A DNA stretch of 64,000 bases from Phycisphaeraceae bacterium D3-23. Its GTDB lineage: Bacteria > Planctomycetota > Phycisphaerae > Phycisphaerales > Phycisphaeraceae. The notes under the pieces were generated by a model. That model made no database searches. It had not been told where the DNA came from and worked only from the letters and a program-made list of their open reading frames with translations. This document shows, in pieces, positions 1 to 8,879 of the stretch. Positions within the stretch are counted from its first letter, which is position 1. The number at the start of each line of letters is the position of its first letter. Location of the stretch: contig CP114179.1 of assembly GCA_039555135.1 (NCBI GenBank), positions 1,612,001-1,676,000 on the forward strand. Reading direction: 5' to 3'. The translations under genes were made by a program, and so were the position numbers.

Positions 1-825
1 GAACAGGTACACCCCAACCGCGAAGAAGTAGCCCTGGTACGCGATCTGCACGACCTCGAACACCCACTGCCCGCCGGTGCGCGGCAGGATATGGTGGTAG
101 TCGAGGTACATCCCCGGGAAAAAATAGAGCGCCGCAAATGTCGGCAGCGCAAACACGAACGGCCGTAGCCCCGAATTGTAAAGCGCCCGCACCCCGGGCC
201 CCGGCGCGATCTCGCTATGAAGCCCACGGCTTGAATCCGTGGGTGCCGTCTTACGTTCTTCATCTGGACCACCCACGGATGCAATCCGTGGGCTTCGCCA
301 TTTCAGAATCCCCCAGTACGCAAACGCAAACACGACGAGGTAGTTCAGGAACCAAAGATGTGCCGGCCCGAGGTAGCCCGTGTCGATCGCGGCGTCCTCA
401 AAACTCACCCGCGCGACCTCGTTCCACGTCGCCCGGCCCTCGACCCGCCAGCCCCAGCCCCAGAGGTAGTACATCGCGGGGAGGATCGTCAGCGTCGCCG
501 CCGTCACGGGGATCAGGATGCGCAACACACGGTGCTTGATAAACCCGTCCGCGCCGCGCCGCCTTGCCAGCATCGCCGCGAAGAACCCGGCCATGACAAA
601 GAACAACGGGATCCGCCAGCCGTGGATCCACCAAAACACCACGTCGAACCCGTAGCTCGTCGGCTGGTCTTCGAGCGGCCAGAGCAGCCCGTCCATCGGC
701 CGAACCATGTAGGTGATCGCCGCGTGCAGCACGATCCCCAGCAGCATCGCCCCGCCACGCAACGCATCAAACCCGTGGAAACGCGGGGCCTTGGCGGGCG
801 TCGGGGATGGATGCGTTTGGGTCAA
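1..825 (-). CDS. Acyltransferase-3 / OpgC-like membrane acyltransferase (C-terminus outside window)
   Basis: Multi-pass membrane protein of the acyltransferase-3 family, which moves acyl groups onto sugars or glucans at the inner membrane. The N-terminal segment FHGFDALRGGAMLLGIVLHA is the family's first helix with the usual ALRG motif. Further hydrophobic helices follow (IPLFFVMAGFFAAMLARRRG, HLWFLNYLVVFAFAYWGI, YQGYFFAVGVYLF). No ATG lies in frame near the start, so I chose TTG at 825, giving TQTHPSPTPAKAPRFHGF. A 78-base palindromic element (219-296) is read through without a stop and adds roughly 26 residues in a loop after the helix ending AYWGILK. The gene runs off the left edge; 275 codons are visible. 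The family is fairly sure, the substrate unknown. Confidence 0.8.
   Translation of the reverse strand, partial: MTQTHPSPTPAKAPRFHGFDALRGGAMLLGIVLHAAITYMVRPMDGLLWPLEDQPTSYGFDVVFWWIHGWRIPLFFVMAGFFAAMLARRRGADGFIKHRVLRILIPVTAATLTILPAMYYLWGWGWRVEGRATWNEVARVSFEDAAIDTGYLGPAHLWFLNYLVVFAFAYWGILKWRSPRIASVGGPDEERKTAPTDSSRGLHSEIAPGPGVRALYNSGLRPFVFALPTFAALYFFPGMYLDYHHILPRTGGQWVFEVVQIAYQGYFFAVGVYLF
219..296. repeat. Palindromic GAAGCCC...GGGCTTC element inside an open reading frame
   Basis: Two hairpins in tandem, each CCCACGG, seven bases, CCGTGGG, bounded by GAAGCCC and GGGCTTC. It sits within the acyltransferase gene, and the reading frame stays open across it. The same ends occur at 5669-5729, 10413 (half copy), 13626-13654, 14043-14071 and 49198-49250. 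Confidence 0.8.
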
Positions 826-907
826 GCGGGCGATTGTAGCTGGCGAAACGAACGGGGCGCTACTTCCCGGGGTGCTGCTTCGCGGCGTGCTGTGTCGCAA
901 AGCCGGA

Positions 908-1048
908 TCAAGACCGCAGCCAGCCGAGCAGCGCCAGCACGCCCATCACCGCCAACACCAGCAGCATGAAGATCATCGTGAACGGGACCGACGCGGAGAA
1001 CTGACCGTTCACGCCACTCCGGTCGCGTTTGGAAAACCAGAGCGACAT
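908..1048 (-). CDS. Small single-pass membrane peptide, 46 residues
   Basis: Short open frame starting MSLWFSKRDRSGVNG, with one hydrophobic helix at about residues 21-43 (VPFTMIFMLLVLAVMGVLAL) and ending GWLRS. A weak purine-rich site (AAAGGG) lies about six bases upstream of the ATG. It sits 42 bases downstream of the DUF2959 lipoprotein gene on the same strand and upstream of the acyltransferase, so the three may be cotranscribed. I do not recognise a family. The charged N-terminus followed by a clean helix makes a real gene plausible, but the shortness leaves doubt. Confidence 0.5.
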   Translation of the reverse strand: MSLWFSKRDRSGVNGQFSASVPFTMIFMLLVLAVMGVLALLGWLRS

Positions 1049-1090
1049 CGCTCGACCCTTTCTGCCTAAGCCCCAGGCCCCAGCGCCTCA

Positions 1091-1744
1091 CTACTCCCCG
1101 CCCATCTGCTCGATGAACACGTTGGCCTCGGCGATCGAGCGTTCCATCTCCGCGATCAGTTCGCTCACGTCGTCCTGGATCCCCGCGGCGGTGTCCTGGA
1201 TCGAGGCGATCGCCTGGGCGTTGAGGTTGTGCTTCAGGAACAAGACCTGGTCGTGCAGCGCATCGAGCACGGGCTGCATCGACTCCTCCGCGCGGCGCAT
1301 CGCATTGAGCATCCGCTCGTAGCGCGCCTTGGTATCGTTGAGCTGCTGCTCGCTGCTTCGCCGGAGGTCGGCGTTGCTGTACTCGTCCAGCTCGCTCTGC
1401 CACTCACGGAACATGGCGTTGGCGACGAACTCCACCGACTCGATCTTGTCCTTCACGCCGTCGGCCGAGGACTGGCTGCGCTCGTAAGCGCGGTTGAGCT
1501 TTTTGTGCATCGCCTCGAGGTCGCTGCCCTCATCGAAGTCGACGACGGTCCGAAACTCCTCGAGCGCGGAACTGAACTCTTCCTTGGCGTCTTCCTGCTT
1601 ATCGCGGGCATCCTCGACACGGTCCACGAGCTGATGCCGCTTCTCGTACCCGAACGTCTCCATGGCCTTCATATACGCGGTCTTGCAGCCCGGCATCAGG
1701 CCGGCGACGCAGAGCAGGAGGACGATCAGGGGGAGCTTTTTCAT
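1091..1744 (-). CDS. DUF2959-family lipoprotein, coiled coil
   Basis: 217-residue exported lipoprotein. The N-terminus MKKLPLIVLLLCVAGLMPGC is a lipoprotein signal with cleavage before Cys20. The remainder is highly charged, lacks hydrophobic segments and looks mostly helical coiled coil, matching the DUF2959 family as I remember it (KTAYMKAMETFGYEKRHQLV near the N-terminus). Start chosen at MKKLP; a second ATG three codons upstream (MRAMKK) is possible. Function is unknown; it is likely anchored in a membrane facing the periplasm. Followed by the small membrane peptide gene on the same strand. Confidence 0.8.
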   Translation of the reverse strand: MKKLPLIVLLLCVAGLMPGCKTAYMKAMETFGYEKRHQLVDRVEDARDKQEDAKEEFSSALEEFRTVVDFDEGSDLEAMHKKLNRAYERSQSSADGVKDKIESVEFVANAMFREWQSELDEYSNADLRRSSEQQLNDTKARYERMLNAMRRAEESMQPVLDALHDQVLFLKHNLNAQAIASIQDTAAGIQDDVSELIAEMERSIAEANVFIEQMGGE

Positions 1745-2026
1745 GGCACGCATCTCGGGAGGTTGAGTCTTCCTACATTTATAGCCCGACACCGGGCGGG
1801 CCCGCATTGTAACCCGGCGGGACTACAGCGCGGCGGGAATGACTCGAATACACCATCGCGGGGAATGTGCCCTAATCTCTGTATCCACAATTATTTACAT
1901 GCAATTTCGGTGTGGGTCACAATTCTGAGAAAGCCCGCCCGCATCCCGATGCGCAAACCCCCGGCCCGCCCGCGTGGTATGGATAGGCGAGGCCATCAGG
2001 CCGACCCCAACGCGCGAGGGCCCTGT

Positions 2027-2572
2027 GTGAACGGCTGGCTGGAAACTATCTACCGCAGCAAACGCCAGGCCCTCTTTGGGCTTGCGCTGTCGATCACACG
2101 CCGGCCCGCGTCGGCCGAAGACGCGGTCCACGACGCCGTGCTCCGCCTCGCCCGCAAGCCCAACCCGCCCGAGGGCGACGCCGCCGCCTACGTCTTCCGC
2201 GCCGTCCGCAACGCCGCCCTCGACCAGCTCCGGCAAGGCAAGCGCGGCATCAACGGCAAGACGCTCGGCCAATCCAACGCACCGAGCAACGGGCAGCCCG
2301 CCCCCGACGTCTGGCTCTTCGCCGACCCCGGCCCCTGCCCCGCGCAGCAGACCGAACAGTCCGACGAGCGGCGTCGGCTGATGCACGAGGTCCAGCAGCT
2401 CCCCGAAAGCCAGCGCGAAGTCATCGTGATGAAGGTGTTCGGTGGGCTCACGTTTCAGCAGATCGCCGACGCAGGCGACGCCCCGCTCTCGACCGTGGCC
2501 TCGCGCTACCAGCGCGGGCTGGCCCGGCTCAAGCAGCAGATGGAGAACCGCTATGAACCCGCAAGCGCATGA
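2027..2572 (+). CDS. ECF-type RNA polymerase sigma factor
   Basis: Region 2 is visible as YRSKRQALFGLALSITRRPA followed by AEDAVHDAVLRLA and YVFRAVRNAALDQLR. Region 4 is QLPESQREVIVMKVFGGLTF, then QQIADAGDAPLSTVASRYQR, a helix-turn-helix for the -35 element. I chose the GTG at 2027 because GAGGG lies six bases upstream; in-frame ATGs at 1979 and 1949 have no ribosome site. The 3' end overlaps the next gene, a single-pass membrane protein, so the pair looks like a sigma factor with its membrane partner. A secreted PDZ protein follows. The upstream 200 bases are noticeably AT-richer (around 1870-1930) and probably hold the promoter, but I cannot name boxes there. Confidence 0.88.
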   Translation: MNGWLETIYRSKRQALFGLALSITRRPASAEDAVHDAVLRLARKPNPPEGDAAAYVFRAVRNAALDQLRQGKRGINGKTLGQSNAPSNGQPAPDVWLFADPGPCPAQQTEQSDERRRLMHEVQQLPESQREVIVMKVFGGLTFQQIADAGDAPLSTVASRYQRGLARLKQQMENRYEPASA

Positions 2573-3182
2573 CCCCCACCCGATCGGCCCCGAGCCCGAA
2601 ACGCTCAGCGCCGCGCAGCAGGCCGAGATGGAGCGCGAGCTGTCGGCGCTGACGATCGCCGAGCCCACACCGCTGCTCGACCACCGCGTCGCGGCCGCAC
2701 TGCGCGACGGCGCCCCCGCGCCGACCACAGAACCCGCCGACGTGCTGCCGATGCACGCCCCTGCGCCCGTGCAATCACACGGACTCACATGGCTCGCCGT
2801 CGCGGCCGTGGTCGCGTTGCTCGCCGCGCTCGGGCTCGGGCTCTACATCCAGGGCACCGCAACCCCCACGCCCAACGAGATCGTCGACCAGGCCCCCGAC
2901 ACGCCGGCCCACCCGCACGATGGCGGCGTCGCCGAGATCGACGAAACGCCTGCGCCGCATATCACCCAGGCCGGCTACGCCTTCGAGCCCGATCCCGTGA
3001 AGCTGCGCTGGACCCGCGACCTCGACCAGGGCCTGCTCACCTCCGACGCCGGCCAACCCGTCCGCGCGATCCGCCGCCAAGACGTCGAGCAGGAGGTCTG
3101 GATCGACCGCGAACGCGGTGTCACCGTCCAGATCACCCGGCCCACCGAACGCCTCGTCGTCATCAAGCAGCCGACGTTCTGA
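2553..3182 (+). CDS. Single-pass membrane protein, putative anti-sigma partner
   Basis: 209 residues starting MNPQAHDPHPIGPEPETLSA. The first ~75 residues are acidic and cytoplasmic, with AEMERELSALTIAEPTPLLD and RVAAALRDGAP resembling short anti-sigma helices. One transmembrane helix follows (LTWLAVAAVVALLAALGLGL) and then an extracytoplasmic domain of ~110 residues. The ATG overlaps the sigma factor's last codons, with GGAG eight bases upstream, so translation is coupled. No classic zinc-binding anti-sigma motif (HxxxCxxC) is present. The anti-sigma role is inferred from position and topology only. Confidence 0.65.
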   Translation: MNPQAHDPHPIGPEPETLSAAQQAEMERELSALTIAEPTPLLDHRVAAALRDGAPAPTTEPADVLPMHAPAPVQSHGLTWLAVAAVVALLAALGLGLYIQGTATPTPNEIVDQAPDTPAHPHDGGVAEIDETPAPHITQAGYAFEPDPVKLRWTRDLDQGLLTSDAGQPVRAIRRQDVEQEVWIDRERGVTVQITRPTERLVVIKQPTF

Positions 3183-3285
3183 TGCCCCAAGCATATTTCT
3201 CAAACCCCACGCACAAAACCCCATACCCGCCGCGTGTATCCGAGAGAACACGCTTCCCCCGAACACCCTCTGATGGAGCTCCCCG

Positions 3286-4701
3286 ATGAAACGCAAGTCC
3301 CTTACCACCGCCGCCCTCCTCACCGCCGCGATGGCGCTGCCCACCCTCGCCGAAGACGCGCAGGCTCAAACCGTCCAGGTCGAACATGATGTTGTCGTGG
3401 TCCGGAACGGCGGCGGCGAAGCGGGCGAGGCGCACACCCTCACGTTTGTGGACGCCAGCGAAATTGAAGGTGCGCCGAGTAATGGCGTCGTGCTCAACGT
3501 CGAGGTCGTCGGCGAGCCCGGCATCGACGGGGCCGATCGCGAAGCCGTCCGCGCCCGCGTCATGATGATCGACGAGAACGGCAACGTCATCGAGCTCGAA
3601 GGCGACGAAGCGCTGCTGTGGGTCGAAGGCGACGACATGGTGATCCCCGGCGTCGAGATCGTGCCGATGCCCGACAAAGACATCCAGGTCTTCCTGCGCG
3701 AGATCGGTCGGCCCGACGTGGTCGGCCAGGCACCCGCCAACGCGCCGATGGTCGAGGCGACCTACCTCGGAATCAGCTGCGAGCCGCTGGACTTCGACGC
3801 GGCCGCGTTGCTGCTGGTCGATGAAGGCACCGGGCTGGCCGTGACGTTCGTCGCCGAGGACAGCCCCGCCTCCGCGGCCGGGCTCGAAGTCGGCGACACG
3901 CTGCTGCAGCTCGACAACCAGGTGCTCATCAACCCCGAGCAGCTCGCCGTCCTCATCCGCACCCACGACGCGGGCGAAGGCGTCACCCTCCTGGTCGTCC
4001 GCGACGGCGAAGAGTTCGAACTCGAAGCCGAGCTGGGCACGAACACCGTCCCGCAGCTGGGCCCCGGCGGGCGCAACCTCAACCAGTTCTGGAACGTCGA
4101 ACGCCAGGGCAACGCCGGCGAGTTCCGCGTGCTGCCCGAGGGGCTCCACGGCCGGCTCGCGCAGATCAACCCGGAGATCGCCAACATCGAAGAACACATG
4201 GCGCTGATCGAGGCGATGCTCGCCGAGCAGATGCAGGCGATGCCCGACCTCGCCGAGATCCGCGGCAACGCCGAGCAGATGCGTGAGCAGATGCACATCC
4301 ACGAGGAGGCGCTCCGCCAGATGATCGAACAGATGCACGGCGCGGAAGGCCAGTTCGAGTTCGACGAACAGCACGAGATGGAGTTCAAGAACAACGCCGC
4401 GATGAACATCGTCTGGAACGACGGCGAACACACGATCAAGATCAGCGGCGACGGCGAAGGCAATCAGACCCTCAACGTCACCGACGCCGACGGCAACGAG
4501 CTCTACGACGGCGAGATGCCCGAGGGCGATGCGCTCGACGAGCTGCCCGAAGGCGTGGGCGACAAGGTCCGCGAGATGCAGGACATGAACCACTTCGAGT
4601 TCCGCTTCGAAGGCGCCCCCGAGGCCCCAGCCGCCCCGGTAGCACCGGCCGCCCCCGAGGCGCCCGCCCAGCCCGAAGCGGACCCCGCCGCCGACGCCTA
4701 A
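3286..4701 (+). CDS. Secreted PDZ-domain protein with helical and Ala/Pro-rich C-terminus
   Basis: 471 residues. A signal peptide (MKRKSLTTAALLTAAMALPT) precedes an acidic beta-rich region. A PDZ domain covers about residues 155-250; its core is YLGISCEPLDFDAAALLLVD, then SPASAAGLEVGDTLLQLDNQ. Residues ~290-350 are Met/Glu/Gln-rich helix (EAMLAEQMQAMPDLAEIRGN), and the tail is an Ala-Pro-Glu repeat region. There is no Ser-His-Asp protease domain, so it is not a DegP/HtrA enzyme. It follows the ECF sigma pair with ~100 bases between, suggesting part of an envelope stress circuit, possibly binding misfolded C-termini. That role is inference. Confidence 0.75.
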   Translation: MKRKSLTTAALLTAAMALPTLAEDAQAQTVQVEHDVVVVRNGGGEAGEAHTLTFVDASEIEGAPSNGVVLNVEVVGEPGIDGADREAVRARVMMIDENGNVIELEGDEALLWVEGDDMVIPGVEIVPMPDKDIQVFLREIGRPDVVGQAPANAPMVEATYLGISCEPLDFDAAALLLVDEGTGLAVTFVAEDSPASAAGLEVGDTLLQLDNQVLINPEQLAVLIRTHDAGEGVTLLVVRDGEEFELEAELGTNTVPQLGPGGRNLNQFWNVERQGNAGEFRVLPEGLHGRLAQINPEIANIEEHMALIEAMLAEQMQAMPDLAEIRGNAEQMREQMHIHEEALRQMIEQMHGAEGQFEFDEQHEMEFKNNAAMNIVWNDGEHTIKISGDGEGNQTLNVTDADGNELYDGEMPEGDALDELPEGVGDKVREMQDMNHFEFRFEGAPEAPAAPVAPAAPEAPAQPEADPAADA

Positions 4702-4727
4702 ACCCGCCGGCCATCCCCGACGTCCCC

Positions 4728-4768
4728 AAACCCACGACCTGTCGCGACGCGATGGGTTGTGGGTTTTT
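4728..4768 (+). terminator. Intrinsic terminator after the PDZ gene
   Basis: AAACCCAC pairs with GTGGGTTT, extended by CC/GG with one mismatch, and is followed by TTTTT. It lies just after the PDZ gene's stop and before the HAD gene. Confidence 0.7.
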
Positions 4769-4796
4769 CGCAGCGCACCTGCCCTATCATGTACCC

Positions 4797-5651
4797 ATGC
4801 GCTACCGGCTCATCGCGATCGACCTCGACGGCACCCTGCTATGCCCGGCCGGCGAGGCCAGCCGCGAAAACCTCGATGCGCTGCACACCGCCCGAACGCG
4901 GGGCGTCCACATCCTCCCCTGCACCGGCCGGGGCTGGCGCGAAGCGCGCCGCGCCATCGCCGGCCTGCCCGAAGCCGAGCTCGGCATTTTCAACACCGGC
5001 GCCATGGTCTGCAAGACCGCCGACGGCGGCACGGTTGACGCAGCGCCCCTGGCCCGCGCCACTGTCCGCGCGCTAATCGAGCTGCTGCGCGACAGACCCG
5101 AGGCCGTGCTCCTCTACACCGACCCGGCGCAGACCGGCGTCGAGTACATCGCGACGGGCGATGGCCAATTGACCGACAACACGCGGTGGTGGTTCGAGCA
5201 CAACGCGCTGCGCTACCTCGAAACCAAGTCGCCCGACCCCGCGTTGCTCGACCACGTTGTGCGCGTCGGGCTCGTGCTGCCCAGCCGGGAGGCGCCCGAC
5301 CTGGTGCAATGCGTGGCCGAGCGGTTTACCAACAAGGTCGAGGCCCACGCCTTTGACGCGGTGCAGATGGCCGACGGCGAGCCGATGCACATCCTCGAAA
5401 TCTTCGGCCCGGGCGTCACCAAGTGGCGCGGGATCGAGGTCGTCGCGCGTCGGCTGGGTATCGCACAAAGCGAAGTCGCGGTCATCGGCGACCAGGTCAA
5501 CGACCTGCCCATGCTCCGCCAGGCGGGCTGCGCCGTCGCCATGGGCAACGCGATCGACGCCGTCAAAGCGATCGCCCACCGCGAGACCCGGTGCAACCAG
5601 ACCCACGGCGTCGCCCACGCCATCGAGCAGATGCTCGCGGGGGTGTGGTAG
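4797..5651 (+). CDS. HAD-superfamily (Cof-type, IIB) phosphatase
   Basis: 284 residues with all HAD motifs: motif I AIDLDGTLL (nucleophile Asp and the acid two residues later), motif II PCTGRG, motif III lysine around VTKWRGIEV, and motif IV GDQVNDLPML. The large cap between motifs II and III (about residues 85-195) fits the Cof/IIB class, soluble Mg-dependent phosphatases acting on sugar phosphates or nucleotides; the substrate cannot be read from sequence. There is no ribosome site; a TATCAT hexamer ends six bases before the ATG, so the transcript may be leaderless. A perfect 16-base palindrome spans the stop codon at 5645-5660. Confidence 0.88.
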   Translation: MRYRLIAIDLDGTLLCPAGEASRENLDALHTARTRGVHILPCTGRGWREARRAIAGLPEAELGIFNTGAMVCKTADGGTVDAAPLARATVRALIELLRDRPEAVLLYTDPAQTGVEYIATGDGQLTDNTRWWFEHNALRYLETKSPDPALLDHVVRVGLVLPSREAPDLVQCVAERFTNKVEAHAFDAVQMADGEPMHILEIFGPGVTKWRGIEVVARRLGIAQSEVAVIGDQVNDLPMLRQAGCAVAMGNAIDAVKAIAHRETRCNQTHGVAHAIEQMLAGVW

Positions 5652-5729
5652 CGCTACCACTCTCCCCGGAAGCCCACAGATTTGGTCTGTGGGTGGGCCC
5701 GTCTCCCACAGACCAAATCTGAGGGCTTC
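5645..5729. repeat. Palindrome at stop codon plus GAAGCCC...GGGCTTC double hairpin
   Basis: A 16-base perfect palindrome (5645-5660, centred on the stop of the HAD gene) is followed by a repeat element at 5669-5729. In that element CCCACAG, seven bases, CTGTGGG is followed by CCCACAG, seven bases, CTGAGGG, bounded by GAAGCCC and GGGCTTC. It fills the gap before dut and may act as a terminator. Confidence 0.75.
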
Positions 5730-5758
5730 GCGACGGCATCATTGAGTATGCTGTTGAC

Positions 5759-6238
<480 letters not shown>

Positions 6239-6249
6239 AGGAGATGCCG

Positions 6250-7350
6250 ATGAACCAGGCCCTACTGCTGCTGCCGATCGTCGGGCTGGCATACGGCGCA
6301 GTCAATGTCGTCGCGAATCTTGAGGGCGCCGCGCCGCCTATCTCTGCCGATCACTTTGTACCCCCGGAAGACAACAACGCCGACGAGCCCTACGCCCAGT
6401 CGGTCGAGCTCGGCCGCGCGGTGCAGTTCGTGGACAGCGCCGCGATGGACTGGCAGACCGAACGCAGGTGCGTCACGTGCCACACCAACGGGCTCTACCT
6501 GATCGCCCGGCCCGCCATCGGCAGCGACGCCCCGGCCTACCGCGATGCGCGCCGCTTCGCCGAGTCCTACCTCGCCCGCTACGTCATCGACGGCGAACCT
6601 TCCCGTGGGCAGCACGGCTCGACCGAAGGCCTCGTCGCCACCGCCGCCTTCAAGGCCATCAGCGATATCCAAACCGACGGGCAGCTCAACGCCGTCACGG
6701 CCCAAGCGCTCGACCATGTCTGGTCGCTCCAGGACGACTCGGGCGCGTGGGTGGACTGGCTCAAGTGCAACTGGGGGCCGTACGAGGCCGACGATCATTT
6801 CGGCGTCACGCTGATGGCATTGGCGATGGGTTTTGCCGAGGGCGATCCGTACACGCGAACGCCGACGGCGCGGGCCGGGGTCGACAAGCTGCGCGAGTAC
6901 CTCGACGCGCACCCGCCCGAAAACCTGCACCAAACCGGGATGCTGCTCTGGGCGGCGGTGCATCTCCACGGGCTGGTCGATGGCGCGACACGAGCGCGCT
7001 GGGCCGACGCGCTTCTTGATGCCCAGCACGAGGATGGTGGCTGGGTCCTGGCCGAACTCGGCGGCGGGCAGTGGCGACGCGAAGACGGCGATCCCCAAGA
7101 CACGCACACCGACGCCTACGCCACGGCCTTCGCCGCGCATGTCCTCATCGAGTCGGGCATGTCACGCGACGATGGCCCCATCGCCCGGGCGGTCGCCTGG
7201 CTTGAGCAGCACCAGCGCGCCAGCGGCCGGTGGTTTACACGCTCGCCCCGGCGCGACCGCAGCCACTACATCTCCCACGCCGCGACGAACTTCGCGCTGA
7301 TGGTCCTGGCCGGGGATAAGGATGAAGACCGTGGGACAACTGCCCCCTAG
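6250..7350 (+). CDS. Exported terpene-cyclase-fold protein with a haem c motif
   Basis: 366 residues. An N-terminal hydrophobic segment (MNQALLLLPIVGLAYGAVNV) is probably a signal or anchor. Near residue 75, RRCVTCHTNGLYL contains CxxCH, the covalent haem c site. The rest shows QW-like repeats of the squalene-hopene cyclase/prenyltransferase alpha-barrel fold: WSLQDDSGAWVDW, DAQHEDGGWVLAE, LEQHQRASGRW. The DxDD acid motif of true hopene cyclases is not seen, so cyclase activity is doubtful. I start at the second ATG because AAGGAG lies six bases upstream. It follows dut by 11 bases. A CxxCH motif with this fold suggests a haem-bearing relative rather than a hopanoid enzyme. Confidence 0.7.
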   Translation: MNQALLLLPIVGLAYGAVNVVANLEGAAPPISADHFVPPEDNNADEPYAQSVELGRAVQFVDSAAMDWQTERRCVTCHTNGLYLIARPAIGSDAPAYRDARRFAESYLARYVIDGEPSRGQHGSTEGLVATAAFKAISDIQTDGQLNAVTAQALDHVWSLQDDSGAWVDWLKCNWGPYEADDHFGVTLMALAMGFAEGDPYTRTPTARAGVDKLREYLDAHPPENLHQTGMLLWAAVHLHGLVDGATRARWADALLDAQHEDGGWVLAELGGGQWRREDGDPQDTHTDAYATAFAAHVLIESGMSRDDGPIARAVAWLEQHQRASGRWFTRSPRRDRSHYISHAATNFALMVLAGDKDEDRGTTAP

Positions 7351-7400
7351 CACCACGGCCCGGCGGACCGCATCGCGGCCGGCCGGGCAGCGCTCTCGAA

Positions 7401-8870
7401 TCACCGGCGGAGCAGGTCCTCTTGCGTCATCCGCCGCATCTCTTCGGGCCCGTCGCCGCGCTGCCGATAGGCGTAGGTAATGTCGCCCAGGTTTACGGCG
7501 TGCGGCGATTCGCCCGCCTCGTAGGCCTCGTACGTGTACCACAACTCAACGACCGGGTGGTGCAGGTCCGTGTAGTCGACCCGAAAAACCTCGCGATGCT
7601 CGGGCGACTCCCACGGGTCGCGCCGCAGCGTCATGATGAAGCCGTCCTGCTCGACGATCATCGGCCCGCAGTCGAGCCAGACCCCACGTCGGCTGCCGGG
7701 GTATCGGCCAAACGAGTTCACCTTCACATCCAGCCCCTGGAAACGGAACCGGTACCAAAGGACCTCGCCCGAGTGCTGGCCGCTGGGGCCCACGGTCTCC
7801 TGCATCAACACGTCGAAGCTCGGGTGGCCGCGGTTGGTCGCGATCGGCGTGACGTCCTCGATCGGTCGGCCGATCACCTGCGCGACGCCGGTGTCGTCCG
7901 GCAGGGCACCGTTCTCGTAGTCGGACGCGTCCCACCACAGCAAGACCCGCATCGGCCAAAGCCCGCCCTCCGCGCAGTACCACTCCGCGACGCACGGCTT
8001 GATGTCGTCACCGCGCCCATGGTCGTACCGCATGATGACGCCCCGGCCCTCGGCCATCGGCGTCCACTCAAACACCATGTCCTGCCCGGCGACCTCGTTG
8101 AACGCGAAGCCCCAGTTCGCCTCGATGATGTACGCCCCCCGCGCCCGGAAGTGATACTTCAGCCGAATCGCCCGGCCCGTGCCCTCGCCGGGCGGCGCGT
8201 GGTCGCCCGTCAGCAGCAGCACCTGCCCGCTGAACGCCTCGCCCCCGGCGGTGAGGTCGCCCATCTCGAACAGCTTGCGGCGGAAGCGCACCAGCTCGTC
8301 GTGGGGCCGACCCCGGTCGTCGTAGCCAAACCGCTCCATCCGGTCGCGCTGCGACTGCATCGCGTCCCACATCTCTTCGTGGTACGCCTCGACCAGGGGC
8401 ACGAGATCTTCGACACACTCGAGCTTCGCCTCGGTCGCGACGACCAGGAAATCGACGCCGAGCTGCGACGCCTCCTCCGACCCCTCCACATCGACCAGGA
8501 TCGTGTCGAGGAAGCACGCCCCGTCCGCGCCCGGCGGGTCGAGCTCCCACGCCGACGCCGCCCGGTGCTGCGCGCGGATCACGGCCGCGAGCGCGTCCTC
8601 GTCGTCACGCTCCAGCTTGTCGGCCATCCGGTCCAGCGCGCGCAGATACCGCCCGTGCTCGCGCTCGACCGTCCGGGTAAATCTTGTCTGCGCCAAATCC
8701 GTCCCACGCTGATACCGCTCGCGCACGATCCCCGTCGCACGCTCATACGCCGCGAGCGCGGCCGCGTAGGCCTGCGACCGCCCCCGCCCATCGGGCTGGG
8801 CCCAGGAGGCGGAGGCGGTCGCATAGAGAACCAAAGCAGCGAGCAAAAACAGCCGGAGTGCGCTCTTCAT
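7401..8870 (-). CDS. Secreted protein of unknown function, 489 residues
   Basis: A clear signal peptide (MKSALRLFLLAALVLYATAS) is followed by an Arg/Glu-rich helical region to about residue 115 (RERYQRGTDLAQTRFTRTVE) and then a beta-rich portion with many Trp and Tyr (VLWYRFRFQGLDVKVNSFGR, GVWLDCGPMIVEQDGFIMTL). The C-terminal half reads like a carbohydrate-binding or lectin-like beta sandwich, but I recognise no motif that settles it. It starts nine bases after the stop of the neighbouring exported protein gene, so the two form a likely operon. TAGATT lies six bases before its ATG but overlaps that stop codon. Confidence 0.65.
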   Translation of the reverse strand: MKSALRLFLLAALVLYATASASWAQPDGRGRSQAYAAALAAYERATGIVRERYQRGTDLAQTRFTRTVEREHGRYLRALDRMADKLERDDEDALAAVIRAQHRAASAWELDPPGADGACFLDTILVDVEGSEEASQLGVDFLVVATEAKLECVEDLVPLVEAYHEEMWDAMQSQRDRMERFGYDDRGRPHDELVRFRRKLFEMGDLTAGGEAFSGQVLLLTGDHAPPGEGTGRAIRLKYHFRARGAYIIEANWGFAFNEVAGQDMVFEWTPMAEGRGVIMRYDHGRGDDIKPCVAEWYCAEGGLWPMRVLLWWDASDYENGALPDDTGVAQVIGRPIEDVTPIATNRGHPSFDVLMQETVGPSGQHSGEVLWYRFRFQGLDVKVNSFGRYPGSRRGVWLDCGPMIVEQDGFIMTLRRDPWESPEHREVFRVDYTDLHHPVVELWYTYEAYEAGESPHAVNLGDITYAYRQRGDGPEEMRRMTQEDLLRR

Positions 8871-8879
8871 GCCGTCAAT

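Noticed and set aside
1229-1948. Open frame upstream of the sigma factor in the same frame
   Set aside because: It lies antisense to the DUF2959 gene and has no family signature; the sigma factor begins after it.
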